Shown here piece after piece: positions 8,609 to 17,846 of a DNA stretch of 64,000 nt (within the stretch, counting starts at the first letter, position 1; each line of letters opens with the position of its first letter). The translations under genes were made by a program, and so were the position numbers. Source of the DNA: Prevotella melaninogenica (GTDB taxonomy: Bacteria > Bacteroidota > Bacteroidia > Bacteroidales > Bacteroidaceae); the NCBI RefSeq assembly GCF_003609775.1, contig NZ_AP018050.1:62001-126000 (forward strand). Direction: 5' to 3'. The notes beneath the pieces were generated by a model, which saw nothing but the letters and a program-made list of their open reading frames with translations, made no database searches and was not told where the DNA came from.

Positions 8609-9571
8609 CTCAGAGAGTATCTTCCATTAAAACAAGGATTAAGACAATATAGTAACGATTAAAATGCATAAATATACTCTCAGAGAGTATCTTCCATTAA
8701 AACAAGGATTAAGACACTAAACAGAGAAACATAAATAAACTTAGTTTCCTCAGAGAGTATCTTCCATTAAAACAAGGATTAAGACTTATGTCTCATATTG
8801 TATATTTTATATTTTTATAAAACTCAGAGAGTATCTTCCATTAAAACAAGGATTAAGACAACATAGGGTTTGGACTCTGAAAAGTCCTTCACCTCAGAGA
8901 GTATCTTCCATTAAAACAAGGATTAAGACTTGTCAAGACTGAGCGAAACACTAACGTAGTTGTCTCAGAGAGTATCTTCCATTAAAACAAGGATTAAGAC
9001 CTCGATATAAGGAGAATCTTCGATCTTTACACTACTCTGAGAGTATCTTCCATTAAAACAAGGATTAAGACAATAAAATAAATAGTATCAAGTCTTTCTC
9101 AATACTCTGAGAGTATCTTCCATTAAAACAAGGATTAAGACAATAAAATAAATAGTATCAAGTCTTTCTCAATACTCTGAGAGTATCTTCCATTAAAACA
9201 AGGATTAAGACAATAAAATAAATAGTATCAAGTCTTTCTCAATACTCTGAGAGTATCTTCCATTAAAACAAGGATTAAGACAATAAAATAAATAGTATCA
9301 AGTCTTTCTCAATACTCTGAGAGTATCTTCCATTAAAACAAGGATTAAGACTTCGTCACGAACTACGAGAACCAGGAAGCGTGATTTCTCTGAGAGTATC
9401 TTCCATTAAAACAAGGATTAAGACCCCAGACCCGGGCTCGAACCGGGATGGGTTGCCCTCTGAGAGTATCTTCCATTAAAACAAGGATTAAGACAGCATT
9501 CCAACAACACGAACATCAGCCCTATTCACTCTGACTCAGAGAGTATCTTCCATTAAAACAAGGATTAAGTG
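8609..9571 (+). CRISPR. CRISPR array, 14 repeats of 37 bp, 13 spacers
   Basis: Repeats start CTC(A/T)GAGAGTATC and end GGATTAAGAC, giving an ATTAAGAC 5' handle. Repeat starts are 8609, 8679, 8749, 8823, 8893, 8964, 9035, 9105, 9175, 9245, 9315, 9388, 9458 and 9535. Spacers are 33, 33, 37, 33, 34, 34, 33, 33, 33, 33, 36, 33 and 40 nt. Repeats 1-6 and 14 have A at position 4; repeats 7-13 have T. The last repeat ends AAGTG instead of AAGAC, marking the distal end. Spacers 7-10 (9072-9104, 9142-9174, 9212-9244, 9282-9314) are identical. Spacer 12 (9425-9457) is the reverse complement of a tRNA T-arm region. Confidence 0.98.
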
Positions 9572-9979
9572 TAATTTAATAGTACTATAACTAAGATTCC
9601 CCCGACATTAAGAAATAACAAAGTTCACCTATATCATAGGCTCTCCTGACTTAATAAGATTATACAAGCTATTTCTTAAACTGAATTTCCTGTCACTCCT
9701 TTCAGCCCACATAGGCATACAAACACTTGATTAATAGGAGGTTTGTGAGAAATGTTAAAAGTGACAGCAAATTAAAAACAACATTACTATCATAAAAATC
9801 ACCATAAATCTTCTTCTAACTCAGTAGACTTTATCACTCCATATTTGGGAAATAGCAAAATTATAAACACGCAAAGCATTTATAATGGCATTATTTTTCG
9901 TAAATACTTGCTTCATAAACAGAACCAATTACCCCCTCCATTCTTACAAGTAAATAACAAAATAAGTAATATAAATGTT
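9572..9979. other. AT-rich intergenic region between array and serS
   Basis: No gene is supported. The stretch is AT-rich, with one short imperfect palindrome near 9632-9643 (CCTATATCATAGG). No terminator with a clear U-tract follows the array. Confidence 0.5.
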
Positions 9980-10010
9980 TTTGACTTATAGAAGTTTTTT
10001 CGTAACTTTG
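9980..10010 (+). promoter_or_regulatory. serS promoter
   Basis: TTTG at 9980-9983 and TAACTTTG at 10003-10010 with 19 nt between them, identical in layout to the CRISPR leader promoter. The start codon lies 36 bases downstream. Confidence 0.75.
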
Positions 10011-10046
10011 CTCTCAGAAACAAATTAAAATAAAGATTAGAACGTT

Positions 10047-11336
10047 ATGCTTACATTAAAGCTCATCAGTGAAGAAACTGAACGCGTTATCAAAGGATTG
10101 GAGAAGAAACACTTCAATGGTGCACGTGAGGCAGTTGAGAAAGTATTGGAATATGACCGTCTGCGTCGTGAGACTCAGCAGAAGCTTGACACAAACAAGC
10201 AGCAGCAGAATCAGCTCTCGAAGCAGATTGGTGGACTGATGAAAGAAGGAAAGAAAGACGAAGCTAACAAGATAAAGGAAGAGGTAGCACTCTTAAAGTC
10301 TTCTGATAAGGCTCTCCAGGAAATTATGGAGAAGGCACAGAAGGATATGACGGAGGTTTTGCTGACCATTCCTAATATTCCTAACGAGATTGTACCAGAA
10401 GGTAAGAGTGCCGAAGACAATGTTGTTGTAAAGGAAGGTGGCGAGAAGCCTGCCCTACCTGCTGATGCTTTGTGCCATTGGGACTTGCTGAAAAAGTTTA
10501 ATTTAGTTGACTTCGACCTCGGTGTGAAGATTACTGGTGCTGGTTTCCCACTCTATATCGGTAAGATGGCTCGCTTCCAGCGTGCCTTAGAGGCCTTCTT
10601 CCTCGATGAAGCTCGTAAGAGCGGTTACTTAGAGGTACAGCCACCATTGGTAGTAAATCAGGAGTCTGGTCAGGCGACTGGTCAGTTGCCAGATAAGGAG
10701 GGACAGATGTATCACGCAACACTTGACGACCTCTACCTCATCCCAACGGCTGAGGTTCCTGTAACCAACATCTTCCGTGACGAGATTCTTAACGAGCAAG
10801 ACCTACCTATCAAGCGTTGCGCTTACTCTGCTTGTTTCCGTCGTGAGGCTGGTAGCTATGGTAAGGACGTACGTGGTTTGAACCGTTTGCATCAGTTTGA
10901 CAAGGTTGAGATTGTACGTATTGACAAGCCAGAGAACTCTTATAAATCATTAGAAGAGATGCTTGTACACGTTGAAGGCCTTTTGAAAAAGCTGGAGTTG
11001 CCATATCACATCCTTCGTCTTTGCGGTGGAGATATGAGTTTCACAGCTGCTCTCTGCTATGATTTCGAGGTATGGAGTGCTGCTCAGGAGCGTTGGTTGG
11101 AGGTTTCAAGCGTATCAAACTTTGAAAGCTATCAGGCTAATCGTCTGCACTGCCGCTTCCGTCATACAGAAGATAAGAAGATTGAACTCTGTCATACACT
11201 CAATGGTTCAGCACTTGCTCTGCCACGTATCGTTGCAGCTATCATCGAGAACAACCAGACTCCAGAGGGAATCCGTGTACCAAAAGTACTCGTACCTTAC
11301 TGTGGTTTCAAGATTCTCGACGACAAGATGGACTAA
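10047..11336 (+). CDS. serS: seryl-tRNA synthetase
   Basis: 429 aa, full length for bacterial SerRS, which charges tRNA-Ser (and tRNA-Sec where present). Residues 1 to about 110 form the tRNA-binding antiparallel coiled coil (alternating charged helices). The class II core includes motif 2 (ACFRREAGSYGKDVRGLNRLHQF) with serine-site residues, and motif 3 (NGSALALPRIVAAIIEN). It has its own promoter and no operon partner. The window also holds a tRNA-Ser gene at 55051. Confidence 0.98.
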   Translation: MLTLKLISEETERVIKGLEKKHFNGAREAVEKVLEYDRLRRETQQKLDTNKQQQNQLSKQIGGLMKEGKKDEANKIKEEVALLKSSDKALQEIMEKAQKDMTEVLLTIPNIPNEIVPEGKSAEDNVVVKEGGEKPALPADALCHWDLLKKFNLVDFDLGVKITGAGFPLYIGKMARFQRALEAFFLDEARKSGYLEVQPPLVVNQESGQATGQLPDKEGQMYHATLDDLYLIPTAEVPVTNIFRDEILNEQDLPIKRCAYSACFRREAGSYGKDVRGLNRLHQFDKVEIVRIDKPENSYKSLEEMLVHVEGLLKKLELPYHILRLCGGDMSFTAALCYDFEVWSAAQERWLEVSSVSNFESYQANRLHCRFRHTEDKKIELCHTLNGSALALPRIVAAIIENNQTPEGIRVPKVLVPYCGFKILDDKMD

Positions 11337-11344
11337 AAAATACA

Positions 11345-11368
11345 GCCCCTCCCTTAAAAAGGAGGGGC
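11345..11368 (+). terminator. GC-rich hairpin after serS
   Basis: GCCCCTCC and GGAGGGGC pair across CTTAAAAA. No U-tract follows, so it may be a REP-like palindrome rather than a terminator. The same CCCCTCC/GGAGGGG core recurs inside the next gene at 12307-12323. Confidence 0.5.
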
Positions 11369-11506
11369 ATGATTAACGCGAACAATAATTAAAAACAACT
11401 AAGTCTCTTATCCTAACCAATCTTTCATACACCTCTTCACAATTGGATAATACCCATTGTACAAAGGGGATTTAGGACGAGAACTTTTAATATCTATTAC
11501 CACTCC

Positions 11507-13864
11507 ATGAACAAGATTATCCACAAACAACAGTTTTCAGAGAAGGTATTCTGCTTGGAAGTAGAAACCCCGCTCATTGCACGAAGCTGCCGTCCTGGTA
11601 ACTTTATCATCGTGCGTGTCGACAACCACAGCGAACGTGTACCTTACACCATTGCGAAATCGGACCCAACAAAGGGAACAATCACTATGGTTATTCAAGA
11701 GGTAGGCCGCTCATCTACAAAGCTTTGCCAGCTGAATGAAGGCGATGAGATTGCTGATATTGTCGGACCACTTGGTACACCATCCCACATAGAGAACTAT
11801 GGTACGATTATCTGTGCTGGTGGTGGTATCGGTATCGCTGCCATTCTCCCTATCCTTACCGCTCTGAAGCAGGCAGGTAACAAGGTTATCTCTGTCCTTG
11901 CTGGTCGTACCAAGGAGTTAGTTATCATGGTAGATGACGTAAAGAAATACTCTGATGAGGTTATCATCATGACCGATGATGGCTCATACGGAGAGAAGGG
12001 TGTTATCACTGTGGGCGTAGAAAAGGTAATACAGCGTGAACACGTAGATAAGGTATTGGCTATTGGTCCTCCTATCATGATGAAGTTCACCTCCCTTTTG
12101 GCTAAGAAATACGGCATCCCTAACGATGTTTCACTCAACACTATCATGGTGGATGGAACAGGTATGTGTGGTGCTTGCCGTCTTACAATTGGTGGTAAGA
12201 CCCGCTTTGTCTGCATTGATGGCCCTGAGTTCGATGGCGATCTCGTAGATTGGGATGAGATGTTCAAACGAATGGGAACATTTAAGGATATTGAGACCTC
12301 CCCCAACCCCTCCGAAGGAGGGGAGTGCCTGGCGGAAAACAAGGCAGAAACAGCTTGCGAAGCGGGAAAGGCTACAGAAAGTTGCCAGAAAGAAAATGCT
12401 GCAGCACATACAACCCACCTATCAGAAGAGATGGCAGACGACGCTTGGCGTACCACATTACGCAAGGCACTTAGACCGAAGGAGCGTACAGCTATTGAAC
12501 GTGTGAAAATGCCAGAGCTTGATGCCGACTATCGTGCAAAAACTCGTTTGGAGGAAGTAAATATCGGATTGACACCAGAAATGGCTATGCAAGAGGCTAA
12601 ACGCTGTCTTGACTGTCCAAAACCTTCTTGCGTAGAGGGTTGTCCTGTGAACATTCAGATTCCAGACTTTATCAAGAATATTGAGCGTGGCAACTTCCTC
12701 GAAGCAGCTAAGATACTCAAGGAAACATCAGCTCTACCAGCCGTATGTGGTCGTGTTTGTCCACAAGAGAAGCAGTGTGAGAGTCGTTGTATCCACCTAA
12801 AGATGAATTCACCAGCCGTTGCAATCGGTTATCTTGAGCGTTTTGCAGCCGACTACGAGCGTGAGAGCGGACACATGGCATTACCAGATGTAGCTCCAGC
12901 CAACGGTATCAAGGTTGCCGTAATCGGCTCTGGCCCTGCAGGATTAAGCTTTGCAGGCGATATGGCTAAGCGTGGATTCGATGTCTATGTCTTTGAGGCA
13001 CTGCACGAGATTGGTGGCGTATTGAAATATGGTATCCCTGAGTTCCGTCTACCAAACAAGATTGTAGATGTCGAAATAGATAATCTTCGTCGCATCGGTG
13101 TACACTTCCAGACTGATACTATTGTTGGTAAGACTATCAGCATAGAAGAGTTGAAAGAGAAAGGCTTCAAGGGAATCTTCGTTGGTTCAGGTGCTGGATT
13201 GCCTAACTTTATGGGAATTCCAGGCGAGAACGCCATCAACATTCTTTCAAGTAATGAGTATCTGACTCGTGTAAACCTCATGGATGCAGCCAATCCAGAG
13301 ACCGACACACCTATTATTATGGGTAAGAAAGTTTTGGTTATCGGTGGTGGTAACACAGCTATGGACTCTTGCCGTACCGCTAAGCGATTAGGAGCAGACG
13401 TGACACTTGTCTATCGTCGTTCAGAAGCAGAGATGCCTGCACGTCTTGAAGAGGTGAAACATGCTAAGGAAGAAGGTATTAACTTCCTCACACTCCATAA
13501 TCCACAAGAGTATAAAGCAGATGAGAAGGGACGTGTATGTGCAGCTGTATTAGACGTAATGAAACTTGGAGAGCCAGATGCAAGTGGACGATGCCGTCCA
13601 GAGTTGACAGGCGAGACCGTCACTGTTGAGTGTGATCAGGTTATCGTTGCCGTAGGTGTATCTCCTAACCCATTGGTACCAAAGTCAGTAAAGGGACTTG
13701 AATTAGGTCGCAAAGATACTATCGCTGTCAACGAACAGATGCAAAGTTCACAACCAGAAATCTATGCAGGTGGTGATATTGTACGTGGTGGTGCAACCGT
13801 TATCCTTGCCATGGGCGATGGAAGAAGAGCCGCTGCAAACATGGCTGAACAATTGCTGGCTTAA
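11507..13864 (+). CDS. Nfn-like fusion: flavin/2Fe-2S subunit plus GltD-like NADPH subunit
   Basis: 785 aa fusion. Residues 1 to about 260 are PyrK/ferredoxin-NADP reductase-like: FAD site RVPYTIAKSD, NAD site ICAGGGIGIAAILP, and [2Fe-2S] cysteines in GTGMCGACRLTIGGKTRFVC. From about residue 315 it is a GltD-like small subunit: 4Fe-4S cysteines in RCLDCPKPSCVEGCP and CGRVCPQEKQCESRC, FAD motif VIGSGPAGLS, and NADPH motif VIGGGNTAMD. This is the layout of NADH-dependent ferredoxin:NADP oxidoreductase, in which the two subunits are usually separate; glutamate synthase small subunit or SudAB are alternatives. The linker at about 264-310 holds a repeat-derived peptide (see findings). Confidence 0.88.
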   Translation: MNKIIHKQQFSEKVFCLEVETPLIARSCRPGNFIIVRVDNHSERVPYTIAKSDPTKGTITMVIQEVGRSSTKLCQLNEGDEIADIVGPLGTPSHIENYGTIICAGGGIGIAAILPILTALKQAGNKVISVLAGRTKELVIMVDDVKKYSDEVIIMTDDGSYGEKGVITVGVEKVIQREHVDKVLAIGPPIMMKFTSLLAKKYGIPNDVSLNTIMVDGTGMCGACRLTIGGKTRFVCIDGPEFDGDLVDWDEMFKRMGTFKDIETSPNPSEGGECLAENKAETACEAGKATESCQKENAAAHTTHLSEEMADDAWRTTLRKALRPKERTAIERVKMPELDADYRAKTRLEEVNIGLTPEMAMQEAKRCLDCPKPSCVEGCPVNIQIPDFIKNIERGNFLEAAKILKETSALPAVCGRVCPQEKQCESRCIHLKMNSPAVAIGYLERFAADYERESGHMALPDVAPANGIKVAVIGSGPAGLSFAGDMAKRGFDVYVFEALHEIGGVLKYGIPEFRLPNKIVDVEIDNLRRIGVHFQTDTIVGKTISIEELKEKGFKGIFVGSGAGLPNFMGIPGENAINILSSNEYLTRVNLMDAANPETDTPIIMGKKVLVIGGGNTAMDSCRTAKRLGADVTLVYRRSEAEMPARLEEVKHAKEEGINFLTLHNPQEYKADEKGRVCAAVLDVMKLGEPDASGRCRPELTGETVTVECDQVIVAVGVSPNPLVPKSVKGLELGRKDTIAVNEQMQSSQPEIYAGGDIVRGGATVILAMGDGRRAAANMAEQLLA
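12297..12324 (+). repeat. palindromic CCCCTCC/GGAGGGG element within a coding sequence
   Basis: CCCCTCC-GAA-GGAGGGG at 12307-12323, preceded by CCTCCCCCAA. It is read in frame as TSPNPSEGGE in the linker of the fusion oxidoreductase. It shares its core with the hairpin after serS. Confidence 0.65.
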
Positions 13865-13885
13865 AGCTTATCATTCATAATTAAC

Positions 13886-13928
13886 AAAACAGTCGGATTG
13901 AAACTTTCAATCCGACTGTTTTGTTTTT
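13886..13928 (+). terminator. terminator after the Nfn-like gene
   Basis: AAAACAGTCGGATTG and CAATCCGACTGTTTT pair across AAACTTT, followed by GTTTTT. The stem is long and symmetrical, so it could also act on the minus strand beyond queC. Confidence 0.85.
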
Positions 13929-13961
13929 GATAATCAAGCAATAAACTATGAGAAGGCATTA

Positions 13962-14618
13962 TCAATCTTTACAATAAGTCGTTGGATCATCTACTCCAGC
14001 ATCCTCAAAGGCTTCCATACGTTCTACGCATGTTCCACACTTACCACAGTGAACATCCGCACCTTTATAACAACTCCATGTCTTAGAATAGTCAATTCCC
14101 AACGCTGCACCACGAGCCACAATCTCAGCCTTGGTAACCTCGGTATAAGGAGCCTCTATACATACATTCACAAATGTTCCAGCTTTCGCAGCACCATTCA
14201 TCGCATGGATAAACTCTGGACGACAGTCTGGATAAATCGTATGATCGCCACCATGATTAGCAATATACACTCGCTTCAACTCATGACTCTCGGCAATCCC
14301 CGTTGCTATCGACAACATTATGCCATTACGGAAAGGGACAACCGTCGACTTCATATTCTCTTCCTCATAATGCCCCTCTGGGATAGCATCAGCCCCATCA
14401 AGCAATGAACTCTTAAAATACTGGTGCATAAACGACAACGGAATCGTAATATGAGGAATACCTAACTTCTCACAATGATACTGAGCATAAGGCAGTTCCT
14501 TAGCCCCATGGTTCTGACCATAGTCAAAAGAGATAGCCAAGGCGATTGTTTCCGCCTTATCATAAAGCAACGTGATAGAATCAAGTCCACCACTAACAAT
14601 AATAACCGAATCTTTCAT
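13962..14618 (-). CDS. queC: 7-cyano-7-deazaguanine synthase QueC
   Basis: 218 aa from the ATG at 14618. QueC converts carboxy-deazaguanine to preQ0 with ATP and ammonia, for queuosine synthesis. The PP-loop SGGLDS is at the N-terminus (VIIVSGGLDSITLLYD), with FDYGQNHG, PFRNGIMLS and GGDHTIYPDCRP. A C-terminal zinc site is given by C-x8-C-x2-C-x2-C in WSCYKGADVHCGKCGTC. The frame continues upstream to 14906, but that part covers the pgk promoter and adds about 96 residues unlike QueC, so it is rejected. Confidence 0.96.
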   Translation of the reverse strand: MKDSVIIVSGGLDSITLLYDKAETIALAISFDYGQNHGAKELPYAQYHCEKLGIPHITIPLSFMHQYFKSSLLDGADAIPEGHYEEENMKSTVVPFRNGIMLSIATGIAESHELKRVYIANHGGDHTIYPDCRPEFIHAMNGAAKAGTFVNVCIEAPYTEVTKAEIVARGAALGIDYSKTWSCYKGADVHCGKCGTCVERMEAFEDAGVDDPTTYCKD

Positions 14619-14658
14619 TACAATCTTATTTTTCTGCAAATTTACAAAAAAGATAGTG

Positions 14659-14695
14659 TTTGATTTCACCAATCCATCAAAAATTAGTATTTTTG
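14659..14695 (+). promoter_or_regulatory. pgk promoter
   Basis: TATTTTTG at 14688-14695 is a good -7 box. TTTG at 14659-14662 is 25 nt upstream, longer than the usual 19-21, so the -33 assignment is weaker. pgk and queC are divergent here. Confidence 0.5.
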
Positions 14696-14735
14696 CGGAT
14701 AGGAATATTATAACGTTACAAATAATAAAAAACAA

Positions 14736-15986
14736 ATGAAAATTAACGATTTTAACTTCGCTGGACATAAGGCTATCGTCCGCGTAGACTTCAATGTGCC
14801 TTTGGATGAGAATGGTCATGTAACTGACGAGACACGTATCCGTGGTGCTTTGCCAACACTGAAGAAGGTATTGGCTGATGGCGGTGCTCTCATCATGATG
14901 AGCCACATGGGTAAGCCAAAGGGAAAGGTGAAGCCAGAGCTTTCATTGAGCCAGATTGTTAAGAACGTAAGCAATGCTCTCGGCGTTGAGGTTAAGTTCG
15001 CTAAGGACGCTGGTAACGCTGAGGCTGAGGCTGCTGCATTGAAGCCAGGCGAGGCTCTCTTGCTTGAAAACCTCCGTTACTATCCAGAGGAGGAAGGCAA
15101 GCCAGTAGGTGTTGAGAAGGGAACTCCAGAGTTCGACGCTGCAAAGGCTGAGATGAAGGAACGTCAGAAGGACTTCGCTAAGAAGCTCGCTTCATACGCT
15201 GACGTATATGTAAACGATGCTTTCGGTACAGCTCACCGCAAGCACGCTTCTACAGCAGTTATTGCTGACTACTTTGATGCTGACCACAAGATGTTGGGTT
15301 ACCTCATGGAGAAAGAGGTTACAGCTATCGACAACGTATTGAAGAACGCTCAGCATCCTTTCACCGCTATCATCGGTGGTTCAAAGGTTAGCTCTAAGCT
15401 CGGTGTTATCAAGAACCTCCTCGACAAGGTAGACAACCTCATCATTGGCGGTGGTATGGGTTATACCTTCATCAAGGCACAGGGTGGTAAGATTGGTAAG
15501 TCACTCCACGAGGACGACTTGATGCCAGAGGCATTGAACGTGATTGCTGCAGCTAAGGAGAAAGGTGTAAACCTTTCACTCTCTGTTGCTACTGTTTGTG
15601 GTAAGGACTTCTCTAACGATACAGAGCGTCAGGTATTCCCAATCGACCAGATTCCTGATGAGTGGGAAGGTATGGACGCATCAGAGGAGAGCATCGAGGA
15701 GTGGAAGAAGATTATCCTCTCTTCTAAGACAATCCTTTGGAATGGTCCTGTAGGCGTATTCGAGTTGGAGAACTTCGCTAAGGGTACTGGTGAGATTGCT
15801 AAGACTGTTGCACAGGCAACTCAGGAGAACGGTGCTTACTCACTCGTAGGTGGTGGTGACTCTGTTGCTGCTGTTAACAAGTTTGGTCTTGCAGACAAGG
15901 TTTCTTACGTATCTACTGGTGGTGGTGCTATGCTCGAGGCTATCGAGGGTAAGGTACTCCCAGGTGTAGCTGCTATCGAGAAGTAA
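14736..15986 (+). CDS. pgk: phosphoglycerate kinase
   Basis: 416 aa, full length. It transfers phosphate from 1,3-bisphosphoglycerate to ADP in glycolysis. Signature [20 protein letters not shown] near the N-terminus, [10 protein letters not shown], the substrate arginine/histidine region [13 protein letters not shown], and the C-terminal nucleotide loop [14 protein letters not shown] are present. It is a single-gene unit with strong codon bias (many GGT, GCT, AAG codons), consistent with high expression, and is closed by a terminator. Confidence 0.98.
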   Translation: MKINDFNFAGHKAIVRVDFNVPLDENGHVTDETRIRGALPTLKKVLADGGALIMMSHMGKPKGKVKPELSLSQIVKNVSNALGVEVKFAKDAGNAEAEAAALKPGEALLLENLRYYPEEEGKPVGVEKGTPEFDAAKAEMKERQKDFAKKLASYADVYVNDAFGTAHRKHASTAVIADYFDADHKMLGYLMEKEVTAIDNVLKNAQHPFTAIIGGSKVSSKLGVIKNLLDKVDNLIIGGGMGYTFIKAQGGKIGKSLHEDDLMPEALNVIAAAKEKGVNLSLSVATVCGKDFSNDTERQVFPIDQIPDEWEGMDASEESIEEWKKIILSSKTILWNGPVGVFELENFAKGTGEIAKTVAQATQENGAYSLVGGGDSVAAVNKFGLADKVSYVSTGGGAMLEAIEGKVLPGVAAIEK

Positions 15987-16008
15987 GAGATTTATTTCTC
16001 AAATATAC

Positions 16009-16048
16009 AAAAAGCCGTTGCTTCTTCATGAAGTAACGGCTTTTCTTA
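16009..16048 (+). terminator. pgk terminator
   Basis: AAAAGCCGTTGCTTC pairs with GAAGTAACGGCTTTT across TTCAT, ending in TTTTCTT. Confidence 0.88.
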
Positions 16049-16719
16049 TATAACAACTCATAGATGCCACAAACCTTATGTTAAACCCGAAAGCCAACCT
16101 TTCACGAAAAAACCAATGAAAGACTAATTAAGTAATAAAAGATTAAAACACCATTACAAAACTTCATTTTGTAATAAAATACTCACATCCTTAAATTCAA
16201 TAGATGCCTAATTAGAGTTGAATTAACACCTAATTGGCTTCTAAAAGATGCCCTTTTGCAGTCTAACTAACGCCCTTTTGAACCCTAACTAAGTACCTTT
16301 TAAAACACACCCTCACAACAACCTGATAACAAAACATTTACAAGAACGCTTGAAACGTGTATTTTTTGAGGTTTTTCTTGTCTTATTTCCTATTATTTTG
16401 TAAATATAATTGACAACTAAACTTAAAACCTTGAACTTTGAACTTTTGAACTTTGACGTTTGAACTGTCCCCCAATCGGTAATCATAATTATAACGTACT
16501 GATGAGAACTCCGTTCGAATAATTTTGAATTATGGATTATGAATTTTGAATTAACAACTCGCAGTTTCATACAGGCTGAGCACTATTTCATCAGCAGGGA
16601 GAAGAAAGATGAGAGTAAGTAGAAGATTAAGTCTAACTTTGCACTGATATTATTAAAAACAGTATCAAAACAAGACATTCATGTGTCTGACAACTTGAAA
16701 CATTTAATTCAAATAGAAA
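16049..16719. other. repeat-filled intergenic region after pgk
   Basis: No gene is supported. It holds copy A of the 100-bp repeat family (16202-16303), a tract of tandem TTGAACTT-like units (about 16429-16466), and an AT-rich block with ATCGGTAATCATAATTAT and TTTTGAATTATGGATTATGAATTTTG (16476-16555) that is shared with 44190-44290. TAACTTTG at 16634-16641 may be the -7 box for the following gene; no -33 box is clear. Confidence 0.6.
16202..16303 (+). repeat. 100-bp intergenic repeat family, copy A
   Basis: Contains CTAATTGGCTTCTAAAAGAT, GCCCTTTTGCAGTCTAACTA and ACGCCCTTTTGAA. Related copies are at 27899, 46741 (reverse) and 59666. It starts about 155 bp beyond the pgk terminator, in the sense direction. 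Confidence 0.8.
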
Positions 16720-17355
16720 ATGAAAAGAAACAAACAGAGAAAGAAGCGAATCTTTTATTCTACCACCATTATCATTGTCATACTCGGAGTTATTACTGCA
16801 TTGTGCAATATAATCGTTAATAAGAACGCAAAAGGAAGAACATTCAATGATATCAATGAAGTTCCCACGATGCAGACAGCCTTACTGCTCGGTACTAACC
16901 CAAAAGCAAGAGGCGGCAAAAGATCGAGTGCCTTCTATATGGCACGCATCAATGCTACTGCAAAACTTTACAAACACGGAAAGTTCAAACATCTCATCAT
17001 CAGTGGAGACAAGCGCGAAGGATATGACGAACCACAGACTATGCGACAAGATCTGATGAAAAGAGGCGTACCCGACAGTATCATCACAATGGACGGACAA
17101 GGCTATCGTACCCTACTCTCTATGAGAAATATTAAGCAACACTTTGGAGTAAATAATATGATTATCATCTCACAGAAGTGGCACAATGAGCGCAGCATCT
17201 TCTTAGCAGACAAGATGAACATTAAAGCTGTGGGATATAATGCTGATGACGTACGACATCCAAGGGCGATATGGACACATATAAGGGAGTTACTGGCAAG
17301 AGTTAAACTATTTATTGACTTGTATGTTACACATCGGAAAGACTTCTGTGAGTAG
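16720..17355 (+). CDS. SanA/YdcF-like DUF218 membrane protein
   Basis: 211 aa with one N-terminal transmembrane helix (IFYSTTIIIVILGVITALC). The rest is a DUF218 (SanA/ElyC/YdcF) domain: TALLLGTNP, SSAFYMARINATAKLYKHGK, LIISGDKREG and IIISQKWHNERSIFLADK match the family. SanA-type proteins sit in the inner membrane with the domain outside and affect envelope permeability; biochemical activity is not established. It stands alone before the LytTR gene. Confidence 0.82.
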   Translation: MKRNKQRKKRIFYSTTIIIVILGVITALCNIIVNKNAKGRTFNDINEVPTMQTALLLGTNPKARGGKRSSAFYMARINATAKLYKHGKFKHLIISGDKREGYDEPQTMRQDLMKRGVPDSIITMDGQGYRTLLSMRNIKQHFGVNNMIIISQKWHNERSIFLADKMNIKAVGYNADDVRHPRAIWTHIRELLARVKLFIDLYVTHRKDFCE

Positions 17356-17468
17356 CCATCCTAAGCCATTGATAGGGTGCAAGAAATAGATTTTCTATAC
17401 AAAATAACAAGAGTATAGCTTTTTATTACTAAATTTGCAGTACTATAATAACTTGTTGATAATAAGTA

Positions 17469-17846
17469 GTGAAACAGCTGTTAATCATACAAAACGGAAG
17501 CACAGAAATGATGCGACTGGCGTTTGACGAGATACTTTATATCCGGTCAGACGGCAACTATTGTGTGATGACACTTTCAAATGGTGAGGAGATACAGCTT
17601 TGGATGAACCTCAAAGCCATTACAGAACTCATTGACCAACAGATGCGACAGCAAGAAATCGTATTTGTAAGAGTGGGTAAACAATACGTTCTCAACCTTC
17701 ACTATATCAGTAGAATTGACACGAAGAAGGACCAGCTGAGCCTGTGGAGAAAAGAACTATCACAAAAGATAGTACTCGATTCTATCTCCCATAAGGCGTT
17801 GCAACTTCTTGAAGAGGGTTTAAAACAAAAGCAGAATGAGCTATAG
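17469..17846 (+). CDS. LytTR DNA-binding domain protein
   Basis: 125 aa consisting of essentially one LytTR DNA-binding domain (FDEILYIRSDGNYCVMTLSNG, then VFVRVGKQYVLNLHYISRID). No receiver domain is present, so its input is unknown. Start is GTG at 17469. It overlaps the following membrane protein gene by 11 bases, which suggests the two work together; in other LytTR-membrane pairs the membrane partner controls the regulator. TAAATTTG at 17430-17437 is a possible -7 box. Confidence 0.85.
   Translation: MKQLLIIQNGSTEMMRLAFDEILYIRSDGNYCVMTLSNGEEIQLWMNLKAITELIDQQMRQQEIVFVRVGKQYVLNLHYISRIDTKKDQLSLWRKELSQKIVLDSISHKALQLLEEGLKQKQNEL

Noticed and set aside
11797..12465. 222-codon frame antisense to the Nfn-like gene
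   Set aside because: Shadow of the real coding frame, with low-complexity serine-rich peptide.
14619..14906. Upstream extension of queC
   Set aside because: It covers the pgk promoter and start and has no similarity to QueC; the ATG at 14618 gives the normal length.
16313..16570. Minus-strand frame of 85 codons
   Set aside because: Its sequence is the TTGAACTT and ATTATGAATT repeats in translation.
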